Shown here: piece by piece, positions 24,889 to 37,781 of the stretch
How positions within the stretch are numbered: the stretch's first letter is position 1
Layout of the letters: each line of letters opens with the position of its first letter
Assembly: GCA_013076295.1 (NCBI GenBank)
Contig: RQOL01000616.1
Location: 2,232,001 to 2,296,000 of the forward strand
From: Sanderia malayensis
Lineage: Eukaryota; Cnidaria; Scyphozoa; Semaeostomeae; Pelagiidae
Reading direction: 5' to 3'
DNA: 64,000 nucleotides
The notes under the pieces: model-generated
What the model was told of the DNA's origin: nothing
What the model saw: the letters and a program-made list of their open reading frames with translations, nothing else
Databases searched by the model: none
Program-made: the position numbers and the translations under genes

Positions 24889-26673
24889 ATGGCTTTAACA
24901 TTTTATATGCGTCGTATTTCTAACCTTATGTTGAAGTATTCATTTCAACTAAATGGCTATTCTACTTGGACAAGGTACAATTCTTCTCGTTCTGCGTTTT
25001 CCCTCTGCACGAAGCATCGCATGTCAGCTCACATATCAACTGAAGAAACTGCACCCAGCAGTGCACCTTCTGCTGTGCATATTGCTACAACTGCTAATAC
25101 AAGTGATAATAATTCTGCAATTCAATATCGTGGTAAGACAGTTGCATCCAAATACCCATCATTCAACAGTGACCATGATAATGCAAAAGGTATTAATAAT
25201 ATGAAGTTTCTGAAGCACTTAGAGAAACTTAGAGAGGATGGGATTTACCAACATGCTGCAAATGATTTTGATAAGTTTCAATTGCAAAATCCTGCTTGGA
25301 TTCAATATTGGCCAGCTCAAAAAATAGCTGCAACAATTTTACACATGTACTACAAAGCAGGGTTGTACAATCCTCTCTTGAAATTATACAGTGATATGAT
25401 AAACAATGGTTTTCAACACGGAGAAGGTATCTACAAAACATTGATCAAGTGCTGCATTGCAAATAATTATTCAGAGAAGGCTCTTCGATATTATCAGGTC
25501 AGCAATTTATTTCTAAACAATGTCCTACTGATGGTTTTTTGCATAATTTCAAGCATTTCAAAGTATTTCTACAAGAAGCTATCAGGAATACTACCAATAA
25601 AACTAGCTGAATAGTGTATGATTTTGCAAGCTTTTATTTTTCAGATATTGAAAGACCAAGGTCTGCGTAACATAAGAATTTATTCTGACCTTATTAAATA
25701 TTTTGCTGAAAATAAGCAATTGGGTGTTGCATTGGAGCTGTTTGTGGAAATGCAGTCAATGGAGTTGAATCAGAAAACTAGAAAACAACTTAATGACCAA
25801 GAGATGTTTGTTTTGTTAATTAATTCTGCCATGAAGCATGCAAAACTGGAACAAGGCCTCTCAAATAAAGTTGTGGATTCTGTTTTGTGCTATGTGAGAG
25901 AAAGATGCTTGCTTGTGGGCACTGGGCTGAGTCATGTGATATTTGAATGGACCAATCTGCAGTCTGATTGGTTGGTTGAAAGCCTTGAGTCAAATATTAC
26001 TGAGTCGTATGAGAAAAATGATTATAGTGAAAGTGAAATAAACCATTTTTTGAAAGCAATTGAATCATATTTGAAAAATGATGATCAGAAAAAAGAATTG
26101 AGCAGCTTTTCAAAATATCTTGAACAGAGAAGTCAATTTGATGTCATAGTTGATGGTGCAAATGTGCTGTTCGCAACCAAATTTGGTAAAAAATCTGAAC
26201 AAAAAATTTTACAAGGACACAATCTTGTTCAGTTAGTGCAAAACTTGGATTTCAGAAACAGAAAAATACTTATTATAATACCAGAGTTAATTGATAAGCA
26301 ATCAAAGTTTAGTAAAAGTAAGGAATGTAAATCACTGTTGGATTTGTCAAATGTGGATATCTATTGGACAAAGGAGATTCTTGATGATATAGCAGTCATT
26401 TATGCAGCTTTAAAAAGCGAATTATTGAAAAAACATCCGAAAAATGCTGTTGTGATGATAACAAATGACTCGTTAAGAGACCACATTCAATTAGCTAGTA
26501 CGAGGCAATGGAAGTTTCTCAGATGGATTCGAAACAGACAGATGAAATTCTTGTGGAATGTGGAGGGTGAAATTGATGTCAAAAAAGTGATACCACACGA
26601 ACTTGCTAATCGAACAGATACATGGATTCTAACTCAAGAAGATGGAAAAATACTTAGAATATCAAGAAACTAA
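24889..26673 (+). CDS. PRORP: PRORP-like mitochondrial RNase P catalytic subunit (PPR-NYN protein)
   Basis: Protein-only RNase P, which cleaves the 5' leader of tRNA precursors; animal members act in mitochondria. Two exons, 24889-25497 and 25645-26673, join in phase 0 to give 545 aa. The N-terminal about 60 residues are rich in Arg/Ser/Tyr and poor in acidic residues, like a mitochondrial presequence. Residues about 120-260 form helical PPR-like pairs. A NYN metallonuclease domain follows: FDVIVDGANV near 375, LDDIAVIYAAL, and VMITNDSLRDH with QWKFLRWIRNRQ, carrying the expected aspartates and the RDH signature. A conserved end PHELANRTDTWILTQEDG closes it. The CxxC zinc pair usually placed between PPR and NYN is not found anywhere in the protein. 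The intron has an in-frame stop, so splicing is needed. Confidence 0.85.
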
Positions 26674-27999
26674 AACTAACAAATAATCAGCACTGGAGAT
26701 AGCGTAGAATATACATGTTGAGTATTTTTTTAAAATTTAATAGTAAAGCACAACAGAGAGTAGAAAAATACACATGAGTATACATGTAATTTCTACCAAG
26801 TAGCTATGAAAATTCCTGTAAAAGTAATATTAAATAATAAAAGAAATTGAAACAATATTTACACGTTATAATCAGTGTGTACTTACAAACTAAATTAACT
26901 AATTAATTTTTATAACGCAATCAACTTTCTCTTAAACAGAAAGTGCTGTGGCAAGCCTATTGATATGATAAAGAAATTGTTAATGCAAGCAAAACTTTTG
27001 GTTTGTTAATATCAGGTGGTACAGATAATACATGATGTGTGCTTCAGAACTGCTGTTAGGACTATAGCTTAAACTTAAATGAAATTGCCTGTGATATTAG
27101 TGAATGTAACAAATTGTCTACAAGTGCAAAAGATTTTTCAAATACTTTTTCATAGCATCCTATAATGATTAGGATTTCTTGCAATAAATTGGTAAATTGC
27201 TTATTTGATTATTTTCTAAACATCTGCATTAGTGGCAGAGTTAAGCAAAGCAAATGTTATTAATTAATACCTGAATGGATAGCCAATGTTATTAACGTCA
27301 AAAAAATCTTGTTAGATTCAAACCCTGGGTAATCAGACATTAAAAAGATGTATAGAATTGGGAATTTGTGAAATATTGGGTAAATTAAATGTACTACAAA
27401 AGATATCAACCAGTTCAAGAGACCAGATATATGTTTCTTTTATAATGGGGCTCATTATATGCACAACAGTTTATTGAACACTGAAAACTGACGCAACACT
27501 TTTTGTGCAACAGCCTGAGGTCTAGCTCTGGCACTAACCCAGCCTGAAAGCATTGGAATTTGTAACAAAGAATGGACCTGTATGATTGAAATATTTTTCT
27601 GTGAAGTAACTTAGGGTATTGTCTCACTTTACATGTTGTATTTTACATCATTTAAACACAAAAGAATAAGCAGCATTACGTATTGCTAATGTTTGGTGTA
27701 CAAGTTTATACAATAGCAATTTTTGTTATAAAATATTTATACATTGAAAAAAATGATTAAGAAATCACAATTGGGGGGGGGCATTATCACATAACTGAGC
27801 AATAATGTTAAACAGTTGCCTGCCCGTGTGTGAAATTTGTCATAAAATGCCCCAATTTCGCCTCTGCTCTACAATCAACTGTGCCATAGCATTAATTTCA
27901 AACAATGACTGTTGGTTCAAAAGCAAACAGTGATATTTGTTCAAATCATTGAGATTAGTGCATCAGTTACCTGAGTGATAAGTGGAAATTTGAAACATT
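26674..27999. other. Convergent 3' region between PRORP and the RING ligase
   Basis: AT-rich sequence that should hold the 3' UTRs and poly(A) sites of both convergent genes (AATAAA-like sites near 26835 on the plus strand). It includes a G9 run at about 27774-27782. No further gene is supported. Confidence 0.6.
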
Positions 28000-30527
28000 T
28001 TATACATATCCTTGGCTCATCAAGACTGAAGTTGAATTTGTCAAGCTTTCATCATCTGTGCCATTTGATGAAACTAAAAAAAGAACAAAATAACAACCAT
28101 GACTATTTGTTGCTGGTGGAAACCATCACAAGCTAAATTTGTAAATTGCATAACATAATTCATGTGATATATATATTAGCAATATATTATTTATCTATGT
28201 ACTAGTTCATGTTAATTAGGTTTTCAACTACCTGCAAAACATTGTGGAAAAATATTGTAGGACTTGTTTGTGAATATGGGTAAAACAAATGGTTGTTGGT
28301 GGATCAGGCTGTTAGCAGACAAACCCCATGTTGGTAGATTGGTCTGGGGGATGAGTCAGTCTACCCCACTTCAAGTTAGAAGCCCTTAGCCCCTTGAACA
28401 TAAAGACATACCTGTAATACTTCTTGGTGAAGGGCATTCTTCATTGACTGGTGCTCTATCGACTAAATGAGCATTCCTGCCAGGTTCTTCACTCACAATT
28501 GTCATTGGTGTATCCAGTTGTGATCTATTTGTGCTGGTATCTTGAGTTTCCACATCATCTGAATCTCCATCAGAAATTTCCTGAACCAATCAATTTAATC
28601 TTATTCACTATCATACATCACACAAGTAAATGGATGTATGTACACATCTTTTAAAAGAATCTGATGGGGAACATAAAATAAAAATACTCACCAATCCAAG
28701 AGCTTTCAAAATGTCTGTTTTGCAAATTGGACATGTTCTATGCTCAAGCAACCATGGGTCAACACAATGTTTGTGAAAGTCATGTCTGAAAAACAAGCAA
28801 AAATAGTTATGTAACATCTGAAATATTTAGCAGCTGCTCTTAGCAAATTTTTTCACATTTAAGGTAAGAAAAATAAAGGTGTTTTAATGTATGCATACTT
28901 GCACGACAACACACGTAATGTTTCACCATCTTTGTAACCATCCAAACAAACAGCACATGTTTTTTCTGGATCCTAAGAAATAATAAAGATAAAAATGTAA
29001 AAATATAAAAATATATAGTCATTGCACAAATATTAAAAAAAAGGAAAAGTGATATTTTAAATAGAACTAAAAAGAACTTTAGCAATTTATATCTCAGACA
29101 AATGTAAAATGTGAATGAATAAAGAATAATAAGAGAAATATAGACAGCGATGTTGGTTGGGGTTTTTACCTCCTGCAAATCTGTGCTGCTACAAGTCCTT
29201 GTCTTCAACTTGGACATTGCTTTCTTTGCTGCATTTAAAAGTTGCTTCTAAAATATAAGAAAAAAGATTTGTTGTGCTTAATAAACTTTAATATGCTTAA
29301 TATTGTTGTTCAGGACTAATATATGTATCTTATTACACCACATGCTATCCAAGTTTTATAGGTATGAAATACAATACACTGGAAGAATTTATAACATAAA
29401 TTATAATATAACTAGCTTATTTATTTTATTAATTGGATAATTAACTAAGTAGTAAGAGTCTCAAACGCCAAATATTCCCATGGAGATTTAACATACCAAA
29501 AATACTACAGTTTACCGAATTTTGGCTTTGTGGAAAGAAAATAGAAGTATTCCTAAAATTCCATAGTTGTCCACAGGATAATAAATAGCGATGGGATTAA
29601 ACAAAAGGTTCTTGCTGGGTTAAATGATTTATCTAACCTCAACTACCCAATCCGACTTTAAAAATGATTACATTGGTTGTAATTTGTGAACGAGGAAGAA
29701 TCAACTGCAACTCGTGAATATACTTAAGCCAATAAAATTTAGTCAGTGGGAATATTTCAAAAGGACGCAAGGAAAATGAAACCCGAGAAAAACACTGGCT
29801 GTACATGAAAGGCGAGGTGAAGTCATGGGATTTCTGAAATTGAGAGGAATGAGAAAAATAATCAACAAACCTCTTTTTTATCTCTTGCGTAGAAATATCG
29901 GAATCTCTGGACGTAGTAGAATACAAGCCAAGCTAATGAAATACACATCAGCAAGATGAATGAAACGAGAACAAATAAAACGGATGTCTTCCCTGCCTGC
30001 CATTGCGAGTCTCGTTTATAATGAGTTTTTCCCACTTCAATCGCAACAAAAACTTCGCCTTTTTTTACTTTAGAAACCAAATGAAGGCCAAACTGCTTTG
30101 TGATGGATACAGCAACTATTTTAATAACGTGGGAGCAATCCATTAACATGCCTTTTTTGCTATTTGAATCACTGTTAAAAATTAAAACAGCCGAAGCATT
30201 TAAGGCCTTCGCGTTCAATATTTTGGTGACGAAACTGCAGTTTCCCCTCGGAATTAAAGCAATCCACTGTGGCCTAGGCTTTACGCCCAGTTTTACAGGA
30301 CTGCACCAATCTTCATTTTTAATGTACGTTACATAGCCAACCATGTCGATAACATGAGAGCACGAACCATATATCCCGCTGCCTGAAAAATGCTGAACAT
30401 CGCTGCCATTTCTGAAAGAAGCGTTTATCGTACTTTCTACGTAATGCACATTGGATGAACTCGATGCTACGGCCTGTATAAATCCATAAGAGATCAATAG
30501 AAAACAATTTGATAAAGCCTTGAACAT
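28000..30527 (-). CDS. Goliath-family PA-TM-RING E3 ubiquitin ligase
   Basis: Single-pass endosomal/Golgi membrane E3 ligase of the RNF130/RNF149/RNF150 (Goliath) group. Exons in transcript order: 29871-30527, 29170-29247, 28899-28972, 28692-28785, 28412-28580, 28000-28073, consistent in phase, 381 aa. Seen: a hydrophobic signal peptide (residues about 1-20); a lumenal protease-associated domain (about 55-165) with [11 protein letters not shown] and N-glycosylation sequons (NAS, NGS, NCS); one transmembrane helix at about 180-202; and a RING-H2 finger at about 251-295 reading [30 protein letters not shown]. The block [16 protein letters not shown]...ILKALGL is diagnostic of the family. The cytosolic tail is acidic and Ser/Thr-rich. 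The vertebrate paralogue cannot be assigned from sequence alone. Confidence 0.93.
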
Positions 30528-31500
30528 GACTGTTTTTATTCAAAAGGTTCTTGCATGAAATTCGACGATAAAATGTATAATTTTCTTTCAGCTAGAGTTT
30601 CCTTGTCCACCATGAATATTAGATGCAACAACATTGGCGAGTGGTTTTGTCGAGTCAGAATGCATCGAGGCTTAAATTTGCCTACGAAATTTAATTCGTA
30701 CCTGTACCTCCACTCCAACCCAACGTTAATGATATCCCTCCCACTTTTTTTACAACAGTGAACTACAGTTTCAAGACACTTACGACTTTGGCAAATTTTC
30801 CAAAAATGCATCCTTCACCACCTCCTCCCCCAAATAATGTTATCATTAGAGACAGTCTTGTAAAATATTGATAAAATCCATTAGCATGGTGACAACAAGG
30901 GTCTGATTAAGAGAACAACATTGTTTTATGGGGGGAGGGGGGTGCAATAACCGGAAACTTGTTGAAGTGTGCATTAAATTGGTAGATAGATAGAAAATAG
31001 AGGGTGATATTGAATAAAACCCACAAAAAAGAAGTTCACAGGTTGGAAACCCTTTTTCCTCTCAGTGCCCCAAGGCTATTAATCTGTTGATACAAAATAA
31101 TCCCATAACAATGTTTCGCATAAAAATTACAAACATAAATTAAACCATACGCAGAACAAAAATATTGCTCTCGAGTTTGCAAAGCCTTATTGAAAATTAT
31201 TCAATATTTCCTATCACTAAATAACCAAACATGAAAAGTTAGATTGGTAACTGGGACTGTTGGTAATGAATTTCTCTCTATAGCTAAGCTAGATTACAAA
31301 GACCCCAACATATGAATACCTTATGATCGCCGGTCTCGTACAACTGTACCCTGACTTAGGAATATAACTTCGTTGATACTTTATGTAATAATAAGCAAAA
31401 ACAAAACACCTTGTTTTGTGAATGAATTAAATTGCGAATATACAATATGTAATTGTGGTAACAGTGGCAGTTTTATTGGTCTTGTCCATGTTGGCGGATT
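30528..31500. other. Spacer between RING ligase and PDGF/VEGF gene
   Basis: This should contain the RING ligase promoter and the 3' end of the PDGF/VEGF gene. A G-rich run lies near 30930-30955. Open frames at 30536-30811 overlap each other on both strands and lack support. Confidence 0.5.
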
Positions 31501-34500
31501 TTATTGAAGAATATTGTTTCTTCTCCCCCCACAAAGGCACGTTTTTGGATCTAACGAGTAGCCGTACCTGCAAAGATCTTCCTTACAGACACATCTGCAA
31601 GTGACTGGGTCTCGTATTTTGTAGGGATTCTTGCAAAACTTCTTTTTACATTCACAGGCACATTTCTTAGCGTTCCATGTCTTCTTTCTGGCACAGGACA
31701 TCCTCCTGGGACAGCTGCAACATTTATACCCACCAGTGAATATGTAATTTCTGGGACAATAGCCGGTACATTCGCAACGACAGTGCTTGTCTTCCCAAAC
31801 CTGATATAGCGATAAAAAGCGTGAGTCTGAGATAATTCCTAAATAAATACATTTTAATTTTGCTAAACTGAGCACTCAGGGGAATGCGAATTTATTCAGC
31901 TAGTTAAACATCACGTAATCAAGATTTGAACAATGTATTAAAAAGCAAGAGAATTCATAAGGCACAGAAATCAATGCCTTTCTAGCAAAGCAATATCGAA
32001 ATCCATTATGTTGCACCTACGCTGTAATTATAAAATAAACTTGCAAATTTCAGAAATTCAAGTATTTCTGCTAAAAAATATAAACTTTTTTCCTTCCTGA
32101 GCCTATGAACATTATCTGACCTATAAAGTCTTGGGTTTGGCAAAAATTTAAACTCATCCCAATCATTCATTTCATCACGCACTTAAATGCTCGTTGGCAA
32201 AATAAAATCGAATAAAATAAAAAAATCACTTTATTATTATGATTTAAATTTCCTGCTCAGGATATTCATTAATGCCTTTGAAAACTAATAAAATACAATT
32301 TGCTATCAAAAACATTTCAAACGCCCATAAATGAAATGTTTATTAATCCGTAGCGACATTGTTAAAATTTTTGTTGCCTGGCAGGCCCACGAACCCCGGG
32401 CATACATCTTCGCTTGCATGACACAGAAACAAATGTTTCCAAACAAACGTTTTTCCGTAACATACCTGAAATTTATTGCATCCTTCAAATTTGTTTTTGC
32501 ATTCGCAACTGCAACGTGTTTCATTGTGAACTTGGAGAAGAACGACTTTTCCCGTCCTTCTGACGTCATTCTCCTTTGATCCCCAGGTTATCTCAGCAAC
32601 CCGTAGCTGCAAGGGTTTAATTTCTAAAATACAAATGAAGATAATTTCACCCCCGCGGGATTCATCATGGCCATTGATAAATTACATGGAACTATTCAAA
32701 GATCCGGGGGTAATGTCATAAATTTTAATACCAGAGCACAAGCTTAAACGGCACATTTCAATACCTATAGATATAAAACAAATATATCTTCGAGTACAAG
32801 ACTCTTGGATCTCTATATGGCCTTAAACCTGACAATATCTGGTACACTTGCAACAAACTACAGTCAACTCTGTCTAATTGGTACACCCCGGAGAAGCGTG
32901 AAAACGTTCGAATTACAAAAAGTTCGAATTACAGAGGTTTATTTTATAAGGGTTGGTTCTTTGGTGATCCTTGAAGGGACGGGGAATTTCGTTCGAATAA
33001 GATAAAGTTCGAATTACACGAGTTCGAACTGTGCAGATTTGACTGTATTTCGATGCGAGAGAAGGAAGTCAACATAATTACCAGCTGCCGCACATCTGGC
33101 AAGAAAAGGGTTCGCCCCACACGAGCCCATACATCGATGCAGTGTGACGTAAAAAGGATATCTGAATGACGTAGCAGCATTCGGTTGGCTGACCTCGATT
33201 AGAACCGGCCTCGGCTTGCAAACCTCGTTCTCAAGCTTCGCTATGGAGCCCGCTGCAACGAGATAACAACGCTGTATAGTCGGAGAGGAGTTTGTAAATG
33301 CGATAGTGTTATATGGGTACGATTGTTGATGAAGTCTTACCATCGGTGTTTCTACTGTGACTGCTGTCCACAGTGAAATTTCTCAACTCTTCTCGCATGT
33401 TGAACACGTCAACAAACGAATCGAAATTATTCACGTTTCCAAGAAGATCAATTATCTGTTTTGGTATCGTCTATAATAAAAAAAGGCAACAACTATAGCA
33501 ATGCAATACTTGTCTTGTAAGATTCATATGTTAATTAACAGTAAGAAATAGCTAATGTTACGGTGATAGAGTGATACATGAAATGGTATACATGTACATA
33601 GATGTGATGTGTTTGATGTGTTTCTAATGTCCGTGATTAAATGTGCCAATTATACATACTAATCAGGTTGAACCCCTGCAATACCATAGTTGGTAACGTA
33701 TTTCGACTGTAGTCAACTGAGAAGACGGGGGAATCTACCCCAAAAGCCCCAAAGTATATGTTAGATAAATAAGATGGATTGTTTGAGAAAGAAAGGTCAA
33801 AATTCCCAGACATCAAACCTTTTGGTCGAAGGAGACAGTATTTCTTTAGTGGTCAATCTAACAATTTAATTACCAAGGAACTACTAGAAATTCTAATTCA
33901 CTTTTCTTCAAAGAAATATCAATTCGTGATTCATTCGTCTGAGCAATATTTGTTTGTACTTCATCGGCTGTTGTTCTTAATATTCCATCAAGAAAGGTGC
34001 ATTAAAATTGCACAATAACAACCGAGGGTCTTTACCCTGTATACTATGCAGATGAAAAGGCTAACCATGTTCATCGAAAAATCAAAAGATTGAGCTAAAA
34101 AAAGTAAGCTCAAGATAGATAAAAGATAAAGGGACAAAACAGATATGATAGTGACGATAATGGTTTTATCCCAACGACTATGGCCTAAAGAAATGGACAG
34201 TGCTCTTCCGTGCATGGCAAACCACGTATCTTAGCCGAGTCACGAAATATTCATCAATCATGGCCTACACGAATAGAAGCGAAAACATCAGGCTGATCGT
34301 GAACCCAGCTCGCTATAACTGCATCTATGCAGCGCTTATGTGTCAGATTATGCTCCAATCGGTTGTATTATTTTTCGCTAATTGTCTTCCGATTATAAAA
34401 ATTCTCACGAATAACAAGTGCACACCTGCTAAGCGGAATCTAAATCAGACAACTCAAATCCTGTTATACAACTTATAGCATAAGATAAGTTAGGCTAAGA

Positions 34501-35123
34501 GCAGGCATTAGCAAACTAGCTATTTTAAAACAAAAGTCCTTCTGTACAAGCAAATAAAGCCAGTGTAAGTTTGCTAAGAGACCAGCCCAATCTTTAGAAA
34601 GAAACTCCAGCGCAAATATCTCGAAATGTGTGATATAGAATAAGCTAAGCGTTGAATTTGGTCAATGACAAAGCAACAGTTTTCACTGAAAGCCAAAGTG
34701 CATGCAGAATTTTAGCTACTAGCGCCAATTAACAAGTTCGAGACTTGCAACTTATTCCGTCCTCGCCTGTAAACTGACTCTATTCGTATTGATGGAGTTT
34801 TTATTGGTAATACATTGCACACGTTTTGGCAAATGTTTTCTTGAACCTTGACCGTTCCTGACATTCCTAGCATCGCTACCAGCATTCGCATAGTCTTAGC
34901 ACTAACTAAACCTCTAGAAATGCCAAGTTTGCACAGAATATCTTCACTATTAGCTCAAAGTGGTGAAGGCAAAAGAAAACAAAAGAGAACTATCAGAATA
35001 AAACTATGCAGAAGTTTGAAGATAAAGGAATATGCAAATGTTGCTTACCTTTGGAGATGCCTGTGAAATGATGGTCACAAATAAAACGCTGAACATCAGA
35101 GCTCTGTTCCGTCTGCAAAACAT
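31501..35123 (-). CDS. Secreted PDGF/VEGF-type growth factor with cysteine-rich C-terminal repeats
   Basis: Predicted secreted ligand for VEGFR/PDGFR-like receptors. Exons in transcript order: 35049-35123, 33341-33470, 33082-33252, 32466-32623, 31501-31800; phases agree and give 277 aa. Exon 1 encodes a signal peptide (core ALMFSVLFVTIISQA). Exons 3-4 encode the cystine-knot domain: CKPRPVLIEV, then YVTLHRCMGSC, RCAAA, and after a KENDVRRTGK loop VVLLQVHNETRCSCEC. This keeps the six intrachain knot cysteines, while both positions that make inter-chain disulfides in VEGF are Tyr and Ser. The last exon holds a C-terminal array with CRCEC, CACEC, CRCVC and CLCGG, the CXCXC style of VEGF-C/D tails and invertebrate PVFs. 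The acceptor of exon 4 was placed at 32623 because the nearer AG breaks the frame. Confidence 0.88.
32859..33047. repeat. MITE with TACAGTCAACTCTGTC ends
   Basis: About 189 bp with inverted ends TACAGTCAACTCTGTCTAAT and the inverse of TGTGCAGATTTGACTGTA, plus internal repeats of GTTCGAATTAC. It lies in an intron, 34 bases from the donor of exon 33082-33252. Confidence 0.7.
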
Positions 35124-35722
35124 GGCTGATTGAATTAAAGGGTAAACTTCCAGGCGATTCTGTTTGTTATCTCTCCTGCTTTCAATTTATTCGATTTCAC
35201 GTGTACTTATGTATAGATCTTGTTTTGTGAGCAAATCAGATTCCCCAAGCATCAATTGGAACGTGGCATAGCTCGCACTGCAAATCGTTACACTTTATGT
35301 CTTGAAGAAATCGAATTCTAGTTGACTATGCCTTGCATCGACAAGAAAAAAGCAGCAAATGTGAGTTGCATCACTACTAGGTCATTTTAATAGAGCCAAT
35401 TGTTGTAAACGACGATGGCCATTCAACGGCTCCTAATATTGTGGCTTTGTGGAACAGATTGTAACAATTGGTCGTCGTGATAAGGCAAAGTTGTGGTGTA
35501 CTTCACTTCTCTTCGCCTTCTGGTTGATAATTGAACAGGCAAATGTCTGAGACAACTCTGTTTCTTTTCGTCGTCATTCACGATGGTTACAGAAGCAAGT
35601 CAAGCTAAATAACAAATAAGCAATGCAAGAAATGAAACAGTGCTGAGAAAAAAGAAAATAGTCTACCGTATTATTGTTGTTGTTGTTGTTGTCAGCCGAG
35701 GTCAAGCAGTGCCTATCAATGT

Positions 35723-35952
35723 ACCATATTTCCTCTTATAAGCGCCCGCGCCCTTATTAAGTAGCAGTAGCATGTCATTATTATGAAATTATTATTATTC
35801 AATATTTTGCAAAATTAGAAAAATGTTTTGCAAAATTATTTGAACAAAACAGTGAAAAAGTAAGAATTAGTTCACAATTTTTGATTTTAGGGTGGGCGCT
35901 TAATGGAGGGGGCGGTTAAAAGAGGGTGGACGCTCATTAGAGGAAATACGGT
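35723..35952. repeat. MITE with ACCATATTTCCTCTTATAAG ends
   Basis: Left end ACCATATTTCCTCTTATAAG and right end CATTAGAGGAAATACGGT are inverted copies, followed inside by GCGCCC/GGGCGC motifs. It belongs to the same loose family as 2026-2150. Confidence 0.7.
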
Positions 35953-36718
35953 AAATGGAACGACGATTTTCACGATATATTAGCTACGCAGAGATGTGGG
36001 TCTCCAAATGAAACTCTAGATAGATCTAGATGTATAATTAAAATTGATGCATCCAGATCTATCTACATCTGTATCCATGCTTTGTGAAATCAAGTGGAAT
36101 TACTGCAAAGGGGTCATAAACCCAACAGTTAAACGTTTCAATATGAAGTAAGCTGTTAAATCAACAAACAGATCAAATGTACTTACCCAAAATTAATAGT
36201 TTTTCTTGGAGTTCATGCAAAAATTCGATCTCTTTCCTATGAAAATGACCTGAAATAAACAGAAAATACTACACGGCAAAGTTGGTTCGCTTCATTTCAT
36301 AGAACATGAATTATAATTAGACTAATTAGAGATTAATTTATATTTCTATGAAAATATATAAATAGCTCTTGAAATCAAAACATTCCTTATTGAAGCTTTG
36401 GATAGAGATAGCGTCTACACCTCAGTAGTTAGTAAAATAATAGTCGGCATTTATAAAGAAAATATGTTTCTCTGACTATAGATATGACTCGGAAAAGACA
36501 TCAAAACAAACTGATCAGGGTCAGACATGAAAGAAAAAGACACTTTTAACCATTCATCTATATTTTTGGTAATGTAGTTATAAGCTGATTCGTGTAATAA
36601 TGTACACGATTGGTGGAGAAATCATTTTTACTTCTGTTGCTATCACGAATAACGTAGCAATATGATGTTTGATTGTGATTATGATGTTTAGAGTGCTATT
36701 GAAACACTTTGTGGACAA

Positions 36719-36742
36719 AACACACACACACACACACACACA
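36719..36742. repeat. (CA)n microsatellite
   Basis: An uninterrupted CA dinucleotide run of about 12 units in intergenic sequence. Confidence 0.95.
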
Positions 36743-37781
36743 AGTCTGCTTTTGATGAAGAGAAAGAGTGTAATGTGAAAATTGTGACATTAGGAGTAAT
36801 TATCATTGACGAGATCATGATAATAATGACTTTGATTCTGGTGATTACGATGGTTGTGATTTATGGTCATAATCATAAATTGACAAATGATATCAATTGA
36901 CAATAATGATAATGACAATGATGTCAAATTAAAAATGGTAAGGGTGTGTGCTCCCATACAAATCGAGGAAAAAAAACAAATTTGAAGAATTTGGCTCAAG
37001 ATCGAATTACTCATATAAAAAACATTCAATTTTCATGATGCAAACATGGATATAAAGCGAAGAGTAAACAACTCCAAAGTAACAGCAATCACAGCATTGT
37101 TAGAAAGACAAAAACAATCACAAGCAGAAAAAATGCCGACTGCCTTCAATCAGCATCAATGAAAAACAACCTGGAATGCTGAAAATATGTTCTTGTTCAT
37201 TGTTCACTGAAAGAGCATTGATCATATTGACTTTAAATATTAATATCAAAATTAATACTGAATAATCATACTCAATTTTCTACGACCTAATACACACTTT
37301 CTTCATAAGAATACCTTAACTTATGCTGAGCCTTGATATTTTTCATTGTTATTCTTAAATTTCAATTGTTTTTGGCAATTTTGAGCCTCAGTATTCTTAT
37401 AGACTATATTCTTATAAAAAAAAGTGTGTACCACTATAAGACGTGCAAAAAGCAATGCCTATTAAACAGCTGAGAAATGCAGCCATGTTATTGTGGATTT
37501 TATTTGCAACTTCTAAGGGCAGCTTTTTAGCAAACTGCAATAGCAATATAATAATATTTGTAATAAGGGTAAACATAACTACATAGTTATATGTAAACAT
37601 TGTTAACTAAGGCATTTTGAATTGGTTGAATAATATGAACAGCACAAGAAACTTATGCAAGAAGCAGGTGTCACAAGATGAAATGAACAGTAAGAAAAAC
37701 AGAACCTGTTCAGAGGTATATGTCCCATAACATGCCCCATTTATGTTATTCTCTATAGTTGCATTGCAGTTGGGTGTTACA

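Larger units (their letters stand above)
35124..37781. other. Intergenic region between PDGF/VEGF gene and PPME1
   Basis: Promoter side of the PDGF/VEGF gene and 3' side of PPME1. It holds a (TTG)n run near 35673-35692, the MITE at 35723-35952, a (CA)n microsatellite at about 36719-36742 and GATAAT-rich sequence near 36800-36930. I see no coding exon. Confidence 0.6.
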
